A DNA stretch of 64,000 nt from Hemileia vastatrix (taxonomy: Eukaryota; Basidiomycota; Pucciniomycetes; Pucciniales; Zaghouaniaceae), in contig JASXTE010000001.1 of NCBI GenBank assembly GCA_030280995.1, positions 1,835,501-1,899,500 of the forward strand, in the 5' to 3' direction. Made by a program: the position numbers and the translations under genes. Positions 24,475 to 35,840 of the stretch are shown in pieces (the first letter of the stretch is position 1; every line of letters starts with the position of its first letter). Below the pieces are notes generated by a model, which saw nothing but the letters and a program-made list of their open reading frames with translations, was not told the DNA's origin and did no database searches.

Positions 24475-25205
24475 TGTCAAGGGGCACTTTTGGTCTAGAA
24501 GATTTTTCCACAAGTCCAAGGGCGGTGAAGGTAAAGGTTACTCAAGAATTCAAGATTTTAGTACATATTTAATTCTTTATAATTTATTACTCAATAAAAA
24601 GGTAAATAGTTTTTATTATTATTATTACTTTGAAATCCTAGAGATACTCAATTGTAAATACTAGGAGTGGTAATAGTAGTAATAGATTGATTTGTTGTAT
24701 ATAAAATATAATTGTAAAGTGAGTAATAATGGAATGAATAAAAATAGCCAGAATGAGAGGCCTTATATAGGCAAAAAGGAGAGAAAATACGGAATCAAAA
24801 TTCTATATACATGAGTATGGGAGACAGAACAATTCCATTATTAGACAATTCAAATATTAAAGTTGTTCTATAAAGAATGTACCCATATGCTGTATTTAAC
24901 TGTATTTGTCCATTTTATTTTATTTTTCTGTAAATGTCAAAGTAAGAATAAAATAATTTGGATTTAATATTAAGTATTAATATATTTTTATTTCACCTCT
25001 CAACTGTCATGAGGACGTTGTCAAGGGATAAAAAATGAGGGACATGAAATTTAAATAATTACTTGATTTTACTTATTTTAATTAGTTAAATTATTATAAG
25101 TAAATTGCAAAGTAAGTATAATTAATAAAATAAGAAATAAAGGTGTGGCTCTATCCTAGTAAATAATTAATTATTTATTGGGTAAGTCTAGTAGCCTGGC
25201 TGACA
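24475..25205 (-). mobile_element. Gypsy-1 5' LTR
   Basis: 731 bp, TGTCAAGGGG...GGCTGACA, uninterrupted. It provides the empty site that proves the family A insertion in the other LTR. Flanked on the right by AGTAT repeats (25206-25220). Confidence 0.92.
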
Positions 25206-25210
25206 AGTAT

Positions 25211-25687
25211 AGTATAGTATAGGGCTGATGATATATGTATAACATTATCCAAAACTAGCTTTTCCCTAATAATAAAAAACTTCAATTACAATGACCATAA
25301 CCATTATCATTACGATATTAACAAACTATCATACAAGTAAAACCATAACGATTTCTTTTTTTCTTTTTCTTTTTCTTTTTTTTTTTTAAATTTTTTTTAT
25401 CTTTCAGTTTTTATTTTTATTTTTTAAAAAAAATTTTTTTAGTAGTTTTTTTTTTAAATGTTTCTCTTCCTTAATATATACAAGAACCATGCTCATCCTT
25501 ACTTTTCTTTTTCTTTTTTTTTCTGCTATACATATATATATATATATCCATTCCTCCTCCTCCTCCTCCTCCTCCTCCTCCTCCTCCTCCTCTGTAGTAA
25601 CTATAATACTAAACCTTTCCCCCCCCCCCCCAAAAAAAAAAAAAACTATCTAACCAACCAAACAACCATATATATATATTCACTTCT
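25211..25687. other. Spacer downstream of the aminotransferase gene, simple repeats
   Basis: Contains T-rich runs, a (TA)n tract, (TCC)n at about 25553-25592, and an adjacent C-run and A-run at about 25620-25645. No gene. Confidence 0.8.
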
Positions 25688-27388
25688 TTAATCTTTATAC
25701 TTTTCCATAAACTCAAAATGAAACGTCGAAAACCTTTTCACATATTCGTCAATCTCGGAAGATAAAAACGTCGTTCTAAAATGAAGAGTTCCTCTTTCTT
25801 GTCCAAATCCTGTTCCTGGAATAACCTATTTCAATAGAATAATAATAATAATAATAATAATAAATATATCTCATTAATCTTATATTTCTATATATATAAT
25901 AATAACAACTTACACATATTCCTGTCTTTTCTAATAACTCTAAACAATACATCTCATCTGCTTCTTTACCTTTCTTCTTTGCTTCTTCTTTCGCTTTAAG
26001 TGATAATGTTAATTTAGGAAACAAGTACATTGCTCCTTGAGCTTTTTGACAACTCATTCCTTCTAATCGACAAAACTCTTTCACCAATCTTTCCGATCTA
26101 CTTTTTAAACTAAAATCTATTCCTTCCATTTCTTCTTTCCATAATTCATAACTTGCTTCTCCTTCTTGAGGTGGTCTAACTAAAACATCCACTCCAATTT
26201 GTCCTCCTAAAGGTGGACATAATTGAACTGATGCCAATTTATAGATTTGTTCTTCTACTTGCTCATCTAAATTACACACTTCAAAATACCCTCCTCGTCT
26301 ACCACATTCTCCAGTTTGTCCTTTAGAAATCGAATGAAAACTAACTAGCTCTAATTGATCCCCTACTTCTTCTCCTAAGTCTTTCATCGCCTTTTTAAAT
26401 GAAATAAACGGTCGATTCACTTTATCGTAAACATTCGTTTGATAAACTTCATCCGCTAAAAGAACTAATCGATGTCGAATACAAAACCGAATAATCGATT
26501 CCATCGATTTGATCGTAAGACAATTCCCTGCTGGATTTCCTGGTGAAATAACGACCATAGCTTTAGGATGAATTCCCTTTTGACGTGCACGCTTAATAGA
26601 TTCTTCTAATCCTTCTTCAACATTAGGTTCCCATCCTAATGATTCATCTAAATAATATTCAATAGGTTGAGCTGAATTTAAAGCTAACGCTGCTGTGTAT
26701 AATGGATATTGTGGAATCGGAATCATCACTCCATCCGTAGGAGAGTTAATCATCAGTTGTAATATATTAGACACCCCAACCGAAGCACCTGCAGTCAAAT
26801 AAATCTTCTCTGGATCAGCAGGATAACCATCTCGTCCTAAAAATAAATAATAATAAAAGTACAAGTATGATCAACATTCATTTATTTAAAATATATACAT
26901 GGTTCAAGACTTACGTTTCAAAAATTGAGCAACATGTTCTCTTATCAATGGTACACCTTTAGAATGACTGTAAGCTCCTACACTTCCAATACTAGCTAAT
27001 AATTCTTTTGCTCGTTCAATCACATCATTAGGAAACACATTTCTCGTTTCTGGAGTTTCTAAAAGTTCTGGATATTCCGTTAAGGCAGCGACCTTTTTTT
27101 TTCCATTTCATTTTATTAAAAAAATCAGATATCTTTAGTTATTATTTTTTTGTATGTTTATGATATTAGGAAAAGAATATGGCTTTGGTACTTGTCTACC
27201 GAATGTGATAGGTTTTTGCCCTAATTGTTGTGGATTTCCTATGTTACAATGAATAATCGAGTTGAACCCAAGTTCCTTCTTTGCTCCCGGATCATTCGCT
27301 AATCGAACTCTTAATCTAAACCCAAATAACACCCAGAAAATATAAAAATGAGTCTTGAATTCCTTAAATAAATAAAAAAGATATCTTC

Positions 27389-27421
<33 letters not shown>

Positions 27422-27849
27422 AATAACTAATTCATTCGAAATATATAAAAAAAACTCAAACTGTTCAGCCCTTAATGCGATTTCACCTCGAACAGCATAT
27501 TGCGCTTTGACGATAGCGGAATTGATAGTATTGATGGTTAAAGTTTTTTGATCTATATATATGAATAATCATAATTAAATAAAAAATAAGACGTTCATTG
27601 TGATCATGAAATCATCATCATCATCATCAAAATAAAACCCCCCGGTTGTTGTCGTGTTTCCCAATCGAATCAATATAATTGTTTGTTTTTTTTGAAGAAA
27701 AAATAAAGATGTTGGGTTAAGTGAAAAAGTAAGAATGTAGTCATCAGTCATTAACTCCCTGTTATGAGTAAATTAAACGAGTAAATTTTATGTATTTATT
27801 TTTATTTCGTTTGTTCAGAAGAAGAAACAGTTCAAGATGACTTACACAT
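25688..27849 (-). CDS. Alanine aminotransferase (PLP-dependent)
   Basis: Exons on the minus strand: 27552-27462, 27315-27192, 27092-26915, 26836-25914 and 25825-25688, all with GT..AG introns (146, 99, 78 and 88 bp) and preserved phase. A possible first exon is 27849-27846 (ATG plus T before a GTAAGT donor); with it the protein is 485 aa, the usual size. Family signatures: AQYAVRGEIALRAEQ, IIHCNIGNPQQLGQKPITF, VGAYSHSKGVPLIREHVA, KIYLTAGASVGVSNILQLM, PIPQYPLYTAA, and the PLP-lysine motif SFHSISKGQTGECGRRGGYF; the C-terminus has GICVIPGTGFGQ. It transfers the amino group between alanine and 2-oxoglutarate, giving pyruvate and glutamate. No clear targeting peptide is seen; the start exon is the uncertain part. 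Confidence 0.93.
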
Positions 27850-28032
27850 AGGATTAAGTAGTAGATGTGTTGGATGATATAACTTCAAAAAATAACCAAT
27901 CAAGTTGAACTAACCATTCTCTCTATTCATTATCAATTCAATATACTTAACAATTTCTCATAATACAAAAAAAAAAACCCTAATCAATAAGTTCACCCAC
28001 CCACACTTAAAAACACGTAACCGGATAAAATC

Positions 28033-28676
28033 GGGGCAGTTATCCGGCGACAGCCTAAATTTCTAATTATAGCAATTCCATGAAAATTATACAACCTTTG
28101 ACCATGCACAGCCTACTATGTATTTAGCCATGCATAGTATGCAACCTACGACATTAGCAGTGCCTTTCCCTCAGATAAGTTAGCAGTATTGTTTGCTCAA
28201 AAAAGTTAGCAGCATCATGCCCTCAATCAAGTTAGCAGTATCACTTGCTCATTCTCATTATTCCTCAATGTTAGGGTTAGAATGCCATCATTTTCATTGT
28301 AAATGTTAGTGTTAGTGTTAGCATTAGGGTTAGGGTACATAGATGGTTTCTTATGGCACTAATTATGTGATACAGATTGTCGTTGAATAAAATATGTATT
28401 TTATTTACGTCTAATAGGTTGTCGCCGGGCTATAATATGCAGATATTTACTATAATTAGAAGTTTAGGTTGACACCGGGTAACAATATGCAGGTAATTGC
28501 TATAATTAGAAGTTTAGGTTGTTGCTGTAGAGAATGATGCCTTGCAGAACCAGGGAAAGATCTCCGGTGCACTCGGAGGCTACACTATATACTGATGGGA
28601 GACTAGCTAAGTACATAGTATGGTAACACCATAACAGTTGCCAGATAAAGTCCAGGTTGTCGCCGGATAACTGCCC
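28033..28676. mobile_element. 644-bp TIR element upstream of the aminotransferase gene
   Basis: Ends GGGCAGTTATCCGGCGACA and TGTCGCCGGATAACTGCCC are perfect inverses, and TAAAAT lies on both sides (28026-28031 and 28677-28682). Inner repeats with TATAATTAGAAGTTTAGGTT are duplicated near the right end and inverted at the left. Telomere-like TTAGGGTTAG units lie at about 28270-28340. No transposase. The family is unassigned; a 6-8 bp duplication would suit several cut-and-paste groups. Confidence 0.75.
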
Positions 28677-28682
28677 TAAAAT

Positions 28683-29426
28683 TGTCTTCAACTCATTCAT
28701 GTGTCTCAGGTTTGGCTTGGCATCCGGGCTTTTACATTATCTATTCCATGCTAATCACTTTTCTAACGTATACAGCTACATTTCAGTATATATGTATGGA
28801 TGTTATATATGAGAGTGACTAGGGTGTAACAGAGTATTGTTTTATGTAAGGTCTGGAGGCTTAAAGTATGTCCCAGATAACAATATACATAAATAAACAT
28901 ATAAAAGATCATGCCTACTGGATGTATAAATGTCCCTAGCTAAGCAATAGCCACATATCCTCACATATCTTTCTTATCTATGTAATTAAAATTGTCTTTG
29001 TAACTTTTTTTGACATACTAGTGCAAACTATGTATAAAAAATATTTATTTGATAATTTAATTAAAATTCTCATTTTATTTTTCTTATCAACTTGTCATCA
29101 GACTATCATTCATTCAAGTGACATGAAGGGGAGATGAATTTTTAATCTTGCATCCTAAATTGTCAACTAAAATTAAATAGAGCTGGCTAACAAGTTTATA
29201 TATATAATTATGGATAAATAATCATTAGGTTTTAAAGAAACTTTCTTTTTTTTCTTTGTGGATGAGAGAGATAGAAAAAGAATCTGGACTATACATCATT
29301 GAGTACATGATGATATGTTGATTTATAATTCTTTTTTATTTATTTTTGAATTTTCTTTTAAAAAAAGGGGATCTTGAGTGTAATTTTAATATATTTTTTG
29401 TGTTTCTTCCAATGAGTATTTAAACA
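28683..29426. other. Intergenic sequence between the TIR element and the Helitron
   Basis: AT-rich, no coding frame, repeat or RNA gene recognised. Confidence 0.6.
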
Positions 29427-29452
29427 TTAGTTACATATATATATACAAGCCT

Positions 29453-29481
29453 GCTACCCATCTGCTATGCAGATGGGCAGC
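29453..29481 (-). terminator. Helitron 3' terminal hairpin
   Basis: GCTACCCATCTGC and GCAGATGGGCAGC form a nearly perfect stem with a 3-base loop. In Helitrons such a hairpin marks the end of rolling-circle transfer. The CTAA end follows at 29430-29427 on the minus strand. Confidence 0.65.
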
Positions 29482-29499
29482 AGCTTTGCACACACATCA

Positions 29500-29850
29500 T
29501 ATGGTAAGAATCATTATACATCCAGATCTTTGGCCAGTATGTTTGTCATAAGTGTGTTGAATATGCATGATTGGCATGATTATACATCCAAACCTTTGGT
29601 CTGGATGTTAGTCATAACTTTGTGGAATATGCATGATTGGCATGATTACACATCCAGACCTTTGGCCTGGATGTTTGTTATAACTGTTTTGAATATGCAT
29701 GATTGGCATGATTACACATCTGGGCCAAAGGCCTGGATTTTTGTTATAACAGTGTAGAATCAGCATGATTGACATGATTATACATCCAGACCTTGGTTCC
29801 AGATGTGAGTGTTGTTATCCTTGGATGACATCCAGGCTAAAGGTCAATAT
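29500..29850. repeat. Helitron subterminal tandem repeats
   Basis: About five imperfect 60-70-bp units, each with ATGCATGATTGGCATGATTA and a palindromic CATCCAGACCTTTGGCCTGG block. An open frame of 96 codons with repeated MHDWHDYTS runs through it; I regard this as a repeat artefact. Confidence 0.8.
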
Positions 29851-29955
29851 ATTTGTATTATTTTTATTACCCTACCTCCCTTTCACAATAAATATTAAAT
29901 ACAATTATTCAGGACATATTTGTATACAACATTTACTGCCCTTCCTTCAGCTTTC

Positions 29956-30762
29956 TGTCACCGGACGACCTACGCACAAGGTCGAGGGTGTTTCTGAAAG
30001 TGAGATGAGGGATAAAGTTTAGAGACTTCTTCAAAGCACATAGGAAATGTTCAAGGAAGTGATTCAAAGATGACTCAAAGGAAGAGCTACTGCTTCGAGT
30101 TATATTCAAGAAGAATCTTAATATATTTTAAGGTAATACTAATATTCTTAGAATCTCACAAAGGGTTGTAATACTCAATAATCAAAGGTTTAAATTTAGA
30201 AATGATTATTGAGGAAAAAAGGAAATGTACAATAACAATGATTCAACTTGCAGTTTTACCACTATTAACTATAAATACGTTTTATAATTTAATTCTAAAG
30301 AAAACATCAAACCAAAGTCCAACCCCTTTTATATCTATTACTCCTCCTTGCATTGACCTCATACCCATCCATCATTCCGCACACCACAGACCACCAAAAT
30401 TACACCTGTTACACCTGGACCCTCCTCACTAACATCTGTTAACCCCTTAATCCTCCGCTACCCATTCCATCCATGCTCACTACCCTTTTTAATAACCCAC
30501 AGATATTTAATAAACCTTTTAGCAGAATATTGCATTGACTATTATGCTGTGCATTGCTTATCGAAGAAAAGCCTAAACACACTTTTGAGAATTGGCTAAT
30601 TTAGATTTAAATTTTAGATTAGCACAGTCGAATAGTGAGTACACAAAGGGAAGTTGCCGTTGCTAGGTAGAATCGCTTTCTGTGCTTTGAGTATGGATTT
30701 AGACCTCTGTTTTATTAATTTGATGAGCTGCTTTTGCCTCAAGTGTCACGTGGCGCGTGACA
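29956..30762 (-). mobile_element. Gypsy-2 3' LTR
   Basis: Near-identical to 37549-38356 apart from scattered, mostly transition-type substitutions. A block of pyrimidine-rich sequence with CACACCACAGACCACC lies in its centre. Confidence 0.93.
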
Positions 30763-30860
30763 GATGCCTGGGTATTAAACGCGAGCTCCATTGAGCGTGA
30801 GACATATACTTCCCACACTACTTTCCCTCTATTCCTCTTTTGATTACTTTTTTATTTACT

Positions 30861-31766
30861 ATGTCAACCTGTCCTACTCCAACTCCCACACCTCCTCACC
30901 CCAAAGCAGATGGTGGGATCATTACCCAACAATACTCCCAAGCCTTCACGGCTTGAGAGTCAATGGGATACTTTTGCGTCAAAAGCACGGCTACTCGAGG
31001 TCCTCTCCAGAAATGTGAGTTTTGCCAATGGAGACGGGTGACGTGCAATGCTTTATCTAAAAACCCATAAATTGAACGAATGTTTACCAAGACCAAATAC
31101 TGGGTAATACCAAAGACAAAAGAGGTGGTCAAAGATATATGGGACATGTCAATCGGGGACGATCAATCAGAAGCAGTTGAGGAGGAAGTCAAGGGTACCG
31201 TGGCGACCTGGGTAACCCAAGCCACAGGTAAAAAACAAGGGGTGGAAGAGGAGGTGGATGAATTTGTAAAGGAAGATGAGGAGGAAGTCCCCATCTCAAG
31301 GCAGACACCGAAGAAGCAGCGGATGGTCCTCGAAGATGATGAAGAAGAAAAAGAAGTGACAGTGGAAGTCACATCAAAGTTATTTCTAGAGGTGATGACT
31401 GTATGTTTAGAATTCAGATGTCATCGCGGAAGCCCCTATGGTGGAAGCCTTGATTCTGGGAGCTCCAATTGTGGAAGCGGCGCCTTTGATCCCAGCTGAA
31501 GAAAACCATCCAACAATTGATTTGAAGGAGGACACGAGGAAACTCTTGACCAGGTATGGTCAAAGAAACCTCGCCAGGGTTGACGAACTTGGTTCATTGA
31601 AGAGTTAAGTGGTGAAGTCAATAAGATTATCAATGCTTCCTCCTTCGACGTGGCTGAAGAATTACTGGAGATTGGAGAAGTGGTACCAGTAGGAGAGGAG
31701 GAGGTTTTTGAGAAATGCAGGAAGGAAATAAGGGTGATTTTGGAAAAAATGAAGAAATTGGTTTGA
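30861..31766 (+). pseudogene. Antisense-strand reading frame of Gypsy-2, unknown function
   Basis: On the strand opposite to gag-pol. From the ATG at 30861 the frame MSTCPTPTPTPPHPKADGG continues past a TGA (30954) and a TAA (31067) in the same frame to 31499. In between are a cysteine cluster KCEFCQWRRVTC, the segment ERMFTKTKYWVIPKTKE and a long acidic region. After a frame change it continues with DLKEDTRKLLTRYGQRNLARV and an amphipathic, coiled-coil-like end (EEVFEKCRKEIRVILEKMKK) stopping at 31764-31766. Consistent composition across breaks suggests a decayed real gene. The function is not known; a role as a transposon accessory protein is only a guess. Confidence 0.55.
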
Positions 31767-31769
31767 GAG

Positions 31770-32700
31770 AAAATACAGGAGAAAATTTAAAATGGAAGGA
31801 GGACAAAAAGAAAAGTAGAAAGCAATTCATATATTTATTTATTTTATTTTGTTGTTTTAATTGAAATATTTATTTATGTTTATTTTGGTTGTTTTAATTG
31901 AAATTTTAATATTTATTTTATAAGATTTGAGACAAAAAGAAAATGAAAGAAAGAATATTTAAATGCAGTTTTTTGTTTTAAAATTTTGAAAGGAGAGAAG
32001 AAAGAAAAAAAAATTTAATTGAGAAAAATTTTAGTTTTAAGTTTTTTGAAAAGAAAGAAAAATTTTAAATAAGAAAAAAAAATATAGTTGATTGAAACAA
32101 TATTGAAATGAAAATTTAATGAGAGAAAAAAAAAATTTTATTTGTGAAATTTTATTTATTGAAGTTTTTTTTGAGGAATTTCGGTTATTTGAAAAGAAAG
32201 AAAGAAAAGAAGAGAAAAAATAGTTTTGAAAAAAGAATTTTAAAGAAAGAAGTAATTCGTTCGAAGAATTTTTAAAAGAGAGATTTAGAGGTTGAAGTGA
32301 AGTTCGAGAAAGATTGTCGTGTTGCATTCATGAAAAATTTTGATAGTTTGAAGAAAGAATTATAAGGAAAAAATGTATAGAAAATTGAAAAGAGAAGAAA
32401 GAAAAAATTTAAAGGAATTTTTAAAAGGTTTTATTAATTTTAAATTTTATTTTATTTTATTTTATTTTTATTTTATGTTAATTTTATTTTAATTTTGTTT
32501 TGTTTTGTTTTAATTTAATTTATTTATTTTAAAGAAGGTTGAAAAACTTTTGAAAGGAAAAAAGAAAACAAAAATAAGGAAATTTTTAGAAGTAAAGAAG
32601 TTTTAGATTTTAAAGAGAAAAAGAAAAAGAAAAAGAAAAGAAAAAAGAGAAGCCAAAAAATAAAAGAGAGTTTTAAGGTTTTGGTTTTAAAGGTTATTTA
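31770..32700. repeat. Strand-asymmetric purine-rich tract in Gypsy-2
   Basis: About 930 bp of A/G-rich sequence on the plus strand with GAAAGAAAGAAAA-type units, plus a T-rich stretch (32440-32520) of TTTTA units. It lies between the antisense frame and the chromodomain. No protein is recognised. Confidence 0.7.
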
Positions 32701-32703
32701 AGA

Positions 32704-33721
32704 TGAAAAGATTTTTGGAGTTCAGGGGCGTTAGAAACATTGATGGCTGGTTCCCAGGATGTTTTGTCTGAATCATCGAGGAAGCCTTCCCATTCCACGA
32801 GGTATTGAAGTTTCACCATGCGCATTCTTGAATCAAGGATACGGCTTACTTCCCACTCTAGATGGTCTTCTACTTCAACCGGTTCCGGAGGAGGTTAGTT
32901 CCTGCCCAGGTATGTTTCTCGTGCCAGTTCCAGGAGAGATACGTGAAAAACAGGGTGAATAGCCTGCCATTTAGGAGGTAGCTTGAGTCGAAATGCAGTT
33001 TTAGAGACTTCGGAGTCGATTTCAAATGGTCCCAAGCGCCTTTTGGCTAGTTTCTTTGATAGTTGAGTTGTTCAAATGTTTTGTGCATCAAGCCATACTT
33101 TGTCACCTGGTTTAAAGGGAGGAGCAGATTGTCGATGTTTGTCGGCCTGTTCCTTGTAACTTTGAATTGCTAATTCCAAATTTGATTTAAGTTCTTCTTG
33201 GAGTCGTGAGATGGTTTGAAGATAATGTTCCGCGGATGATTAGTTCCTACATGGATTGAGTTGAATCGAGGATGTCTTCCATAAACAGTTTCGAAAGGAG
33301 ATTGTTGTGTAAAATAATGAGTCGAGTTATTATAAGCAAATTTGGCCAATGGTAACCATGTGGTCCAATCGTCTTGTTGGTAACTGACATACATTCAAAG
33401 GTAATGTTTGAGGATTTGGTTGACCCTTTCCGTTTGCCCATCAGTTTCAGGATGATAGGCCGTGAAGAGATTCCTCGTGATATTGAGTTGTCGACACAGT
33501 TGAGTTCAGAATGTGGATAAAAACAATGAGCCTCTATCTGAAATAATATCATTAGGTAAGCCATTTTTGGAAAATACATATTCTAGAAACAATTATGACA
33601 AATCTTCCGCTGTAGCAGTAGTAGTGGTTTTAATGAAAATAGACATTTTTGAAAATCTATCTACTATTACAAATATAGCATCAAAATTATTAGAAAGAGG
33701 AAGTTGAGAAATGAAATCCAT
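32704..33721 (-). pseudogene. Gypsy-2 integrase core and chromodomain (broken)
   Basis: The catalytic core remnants include DFISQLPL, IISDRGSLF and [19 protein letters not shown], i.e. the D, D and E blocks. 33170-33394 continues with PLAKFAYNNSTHYFTQQSPF. After further stops comes a GPY-like [10 protein letters not shown] and the chromodomain WEVSRILDSRMRMVKLQYLV, ending near 32704. The domain shows aromatic and acidic positions typical of chromoviruses. Confidence 0.85.
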
Positions 33722-35680
33722 TCATAAAGATTCCCAAGGTTTAGAGGGAATAGGAAGTGGTTGAAGCAACCCATGCTTCCGGTGACAGGGAGCCTTATTC
33801 CTATTACATTCGTAACAAGCTCTTATATAGGCCTTGATTTTTCTGGTAATTCCTGGCCAGAAGAAAACCCTCGCTATTAACTGGTAGGTTTTATCAACCC
33901 CAAAATGACCAGCTAATGGAGAATCATGTCGACTATTGAAAACCCATAATTTTATCTCATTGTTGTCGGGTATGACTACTCTACCTTCGAAAACTAATAG
34001 ACCTGATTCAATACTAAATCTTTTGGCCCCTTTCTTTGAGAGTATTTTGTATTTTAACCCTAAACAATAATTGTCCTTCGACTGAGCTTCGAGGATGTTG
34101 GATAGTGGATTTTGAAAAGATTGAATTGTCATTGAATTAAGTTGATGAGTTGTTAACATTGATTCGTTGAAGATTGATTGCACATTTGCTGAGTTCTTGT
34201 CAGCAAATGCGTCCCCCCGCTGTGGGTAAACATTTTCCCAACTTGACAAGATATCTGGGACAATGCAGTTCTTACCTGGGCAATAGGAAATAGAAAAAGG
34301 ATATTCAGACAGAAATTCAGCCCACCTGGCTTGACGCCTGGTTAACACTTTGGAAGACATAAAGTATTTCAAAGCATTATGGTCTGTTAGAATTTGAAAA
34401 GGACTATCTAGGCTGAGAAGAAAAGAGTGCCATTTTGTAAGACAATTAATAATAGCTAAAAGCTCTTTGTCATGAAATTCATAATTTAATTCTGCCGCAA
34501 TGAGTTTGCGTGACTCAAAAGCAACAGGATGAAACAATTTTGTTTCAGGATTTAATTGAGAAATGACCCCTGCGATAGCATAATCACTAGCGTCCGTCTC
34601 AACTATTGTCAAAGCATAAGGATCAAAATGTTGAAGAATTGGAGCTGTGGTAAATGCAGTCTTCAATGCTTCAATTTCCTTTTGTGCTGTAGCAGTAAAA
34701 ACAAAAGGAATATCTTTTCTAAGAAGAGAAGTAAGATTGGAAATAGTTTTAGAGTAATCTTTAATAAATATTCTATAGAAATTGGCAAAACCCAAAATTC
34801 CTTGTAGGGATTTAACGGTTTTGGGCTCAGGCCATTCCAGGACTTTTTGGACCTTTTTGTTGTCCATGACTAAATCATCAGTGGAAAACGTAAACCCCAA
34901 AATATCAATAGATTTAAGATGGAATTTGCATTTATTGTGCTTGGTGTAGAGACCGTGATCCTGAAGGCAATTTAGAACCTGTCAAACATGATGAATATGT
35001 TCATCAAGTGTCTTTGAGAAAATTGAAATATTGTCTAAATAGACAACAACAAATTGTTTGACAAAATCTTGAAAGATGTCATTAACAAAAGTTTGAAAAG
35101 TAGATGGTGCGTTACACAATCCAAAAGGCATGACTAAATATTCAAAACTACCAAATCTAGTGCGCATTGCAGTCAGTGGTTCATGACCTTCCGCAATGCG
35201 AATAAGATTATAAGCGCCTCTAAGATCAATTTTAGAAAAGAAATTAGCACCATTGAAAAGGGTAAGAAGCAATGACATAGGAGGAACAGGATATGCATTA
35301 TTCTTAGTGACTGTGTTGAGCTTTCTATAGTCAACACACAACCTAAGGCTACCATCCTTTTTCTTTACAAAAAGAACTGGGGAGCTGGTTGGAGATTTAC
35401 TGGCTCTGATGAAACCTTTGGCTACATTCTCTGCAATGTAGTCTTGAAGAACTTGAGATTCGTCCTTTGACAAAGAATAGACAGGACCTGCCGGAGGTAC
35501 TGGACCTATTAGCTCTATTTGATGGTCGTAGGGTTTATGAGGTGGTAACTTATTGGCCTTGCGGATTGAAAAAACATTGAGGAAATTGTGATAGATTTCT
35601 GGTAGAGTTGATTTGGTCATCCTCATCATCTTCGAGAGAATCTGTCGAGGGAAGACCAGAATTGAGAGAGCATAATTCAA
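33722..35680 (-). pseudogene. Gypsy-2 reverse transcriptase, RNase H and integrase zinc finger
   Basis: 34982-35680 holds RT blocks FVKKKDGSLRLCVDYRKLN, FFSKIDLRGAYNLIRI and VMPFGLCNAPSTFQTFVND; the active-site box reads VVYLDNISIFSK, with the second catalytic Asp changed to Asn at 35030-35032. A stop near 34981 separates it from 33722-34900, which has the RT thumb, RNase H (VETDASDYAIAGVIS, ILTDHNALKYF) and the integrase HHCC zinc region (HDSPLAGHFGVDKTY ... CYECNRNKAPC). The element cannot make active RT as sequenced. Confidence 0.92.
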
Positions 35681-35840
35681 TTACTTTGAGGAAATTTAAA
35701 TCCTCTTCGAGTGAAGTCATCGAGCTAGAAGGGTTAGCCAATTTCAAATTTAGAGAAAGATCAGATGCTTGCAAGTCATCTGGCAGAGATTTGTCCTCTA
35801 GCAGGACATTTTCAGGCGGGTTGTTTAACTCCCTATTGAC

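Larger units (their letters stand above)
782..25205 (-). mobile_element. Gypsy-1: Ty3/Gypsy chromovirus, heavily nested
   Basis: The element is bounded by two LTRs starting TGTCAAG and ending GGCTGACA, and flanked by AGTAT (777-781 and 25206-25210). On the minus strand the order is 5' LTR (24475-25205), gag (from 23536), protease, reverse transcriptase, RNase H, integrase, chromodomain remnant, then 3' LTR. Two large insertions interrupt it: Copia in gag (15602-21766) and a family A element in the 3' LTR (1423-11233). Removing both, with their duplications, leaves roughly 8.4 kb, a normal Ty3 size. The pol genes carry many stops and frameshifts, so it is defective, although the RT box YIDD and protease DSG are still present. 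Confidence 0.9.

Noticed and set aside
28270..28340. True chromosome end
   Set aside because: Only a few degenerate TTAGGG units, embedded in a small TIR element with genes on both sides.
29467..29757. 96-codon frame with repeated MHDWHDYTS
   Set aside because: It follows tandem Helitron repeats and has no independent support.
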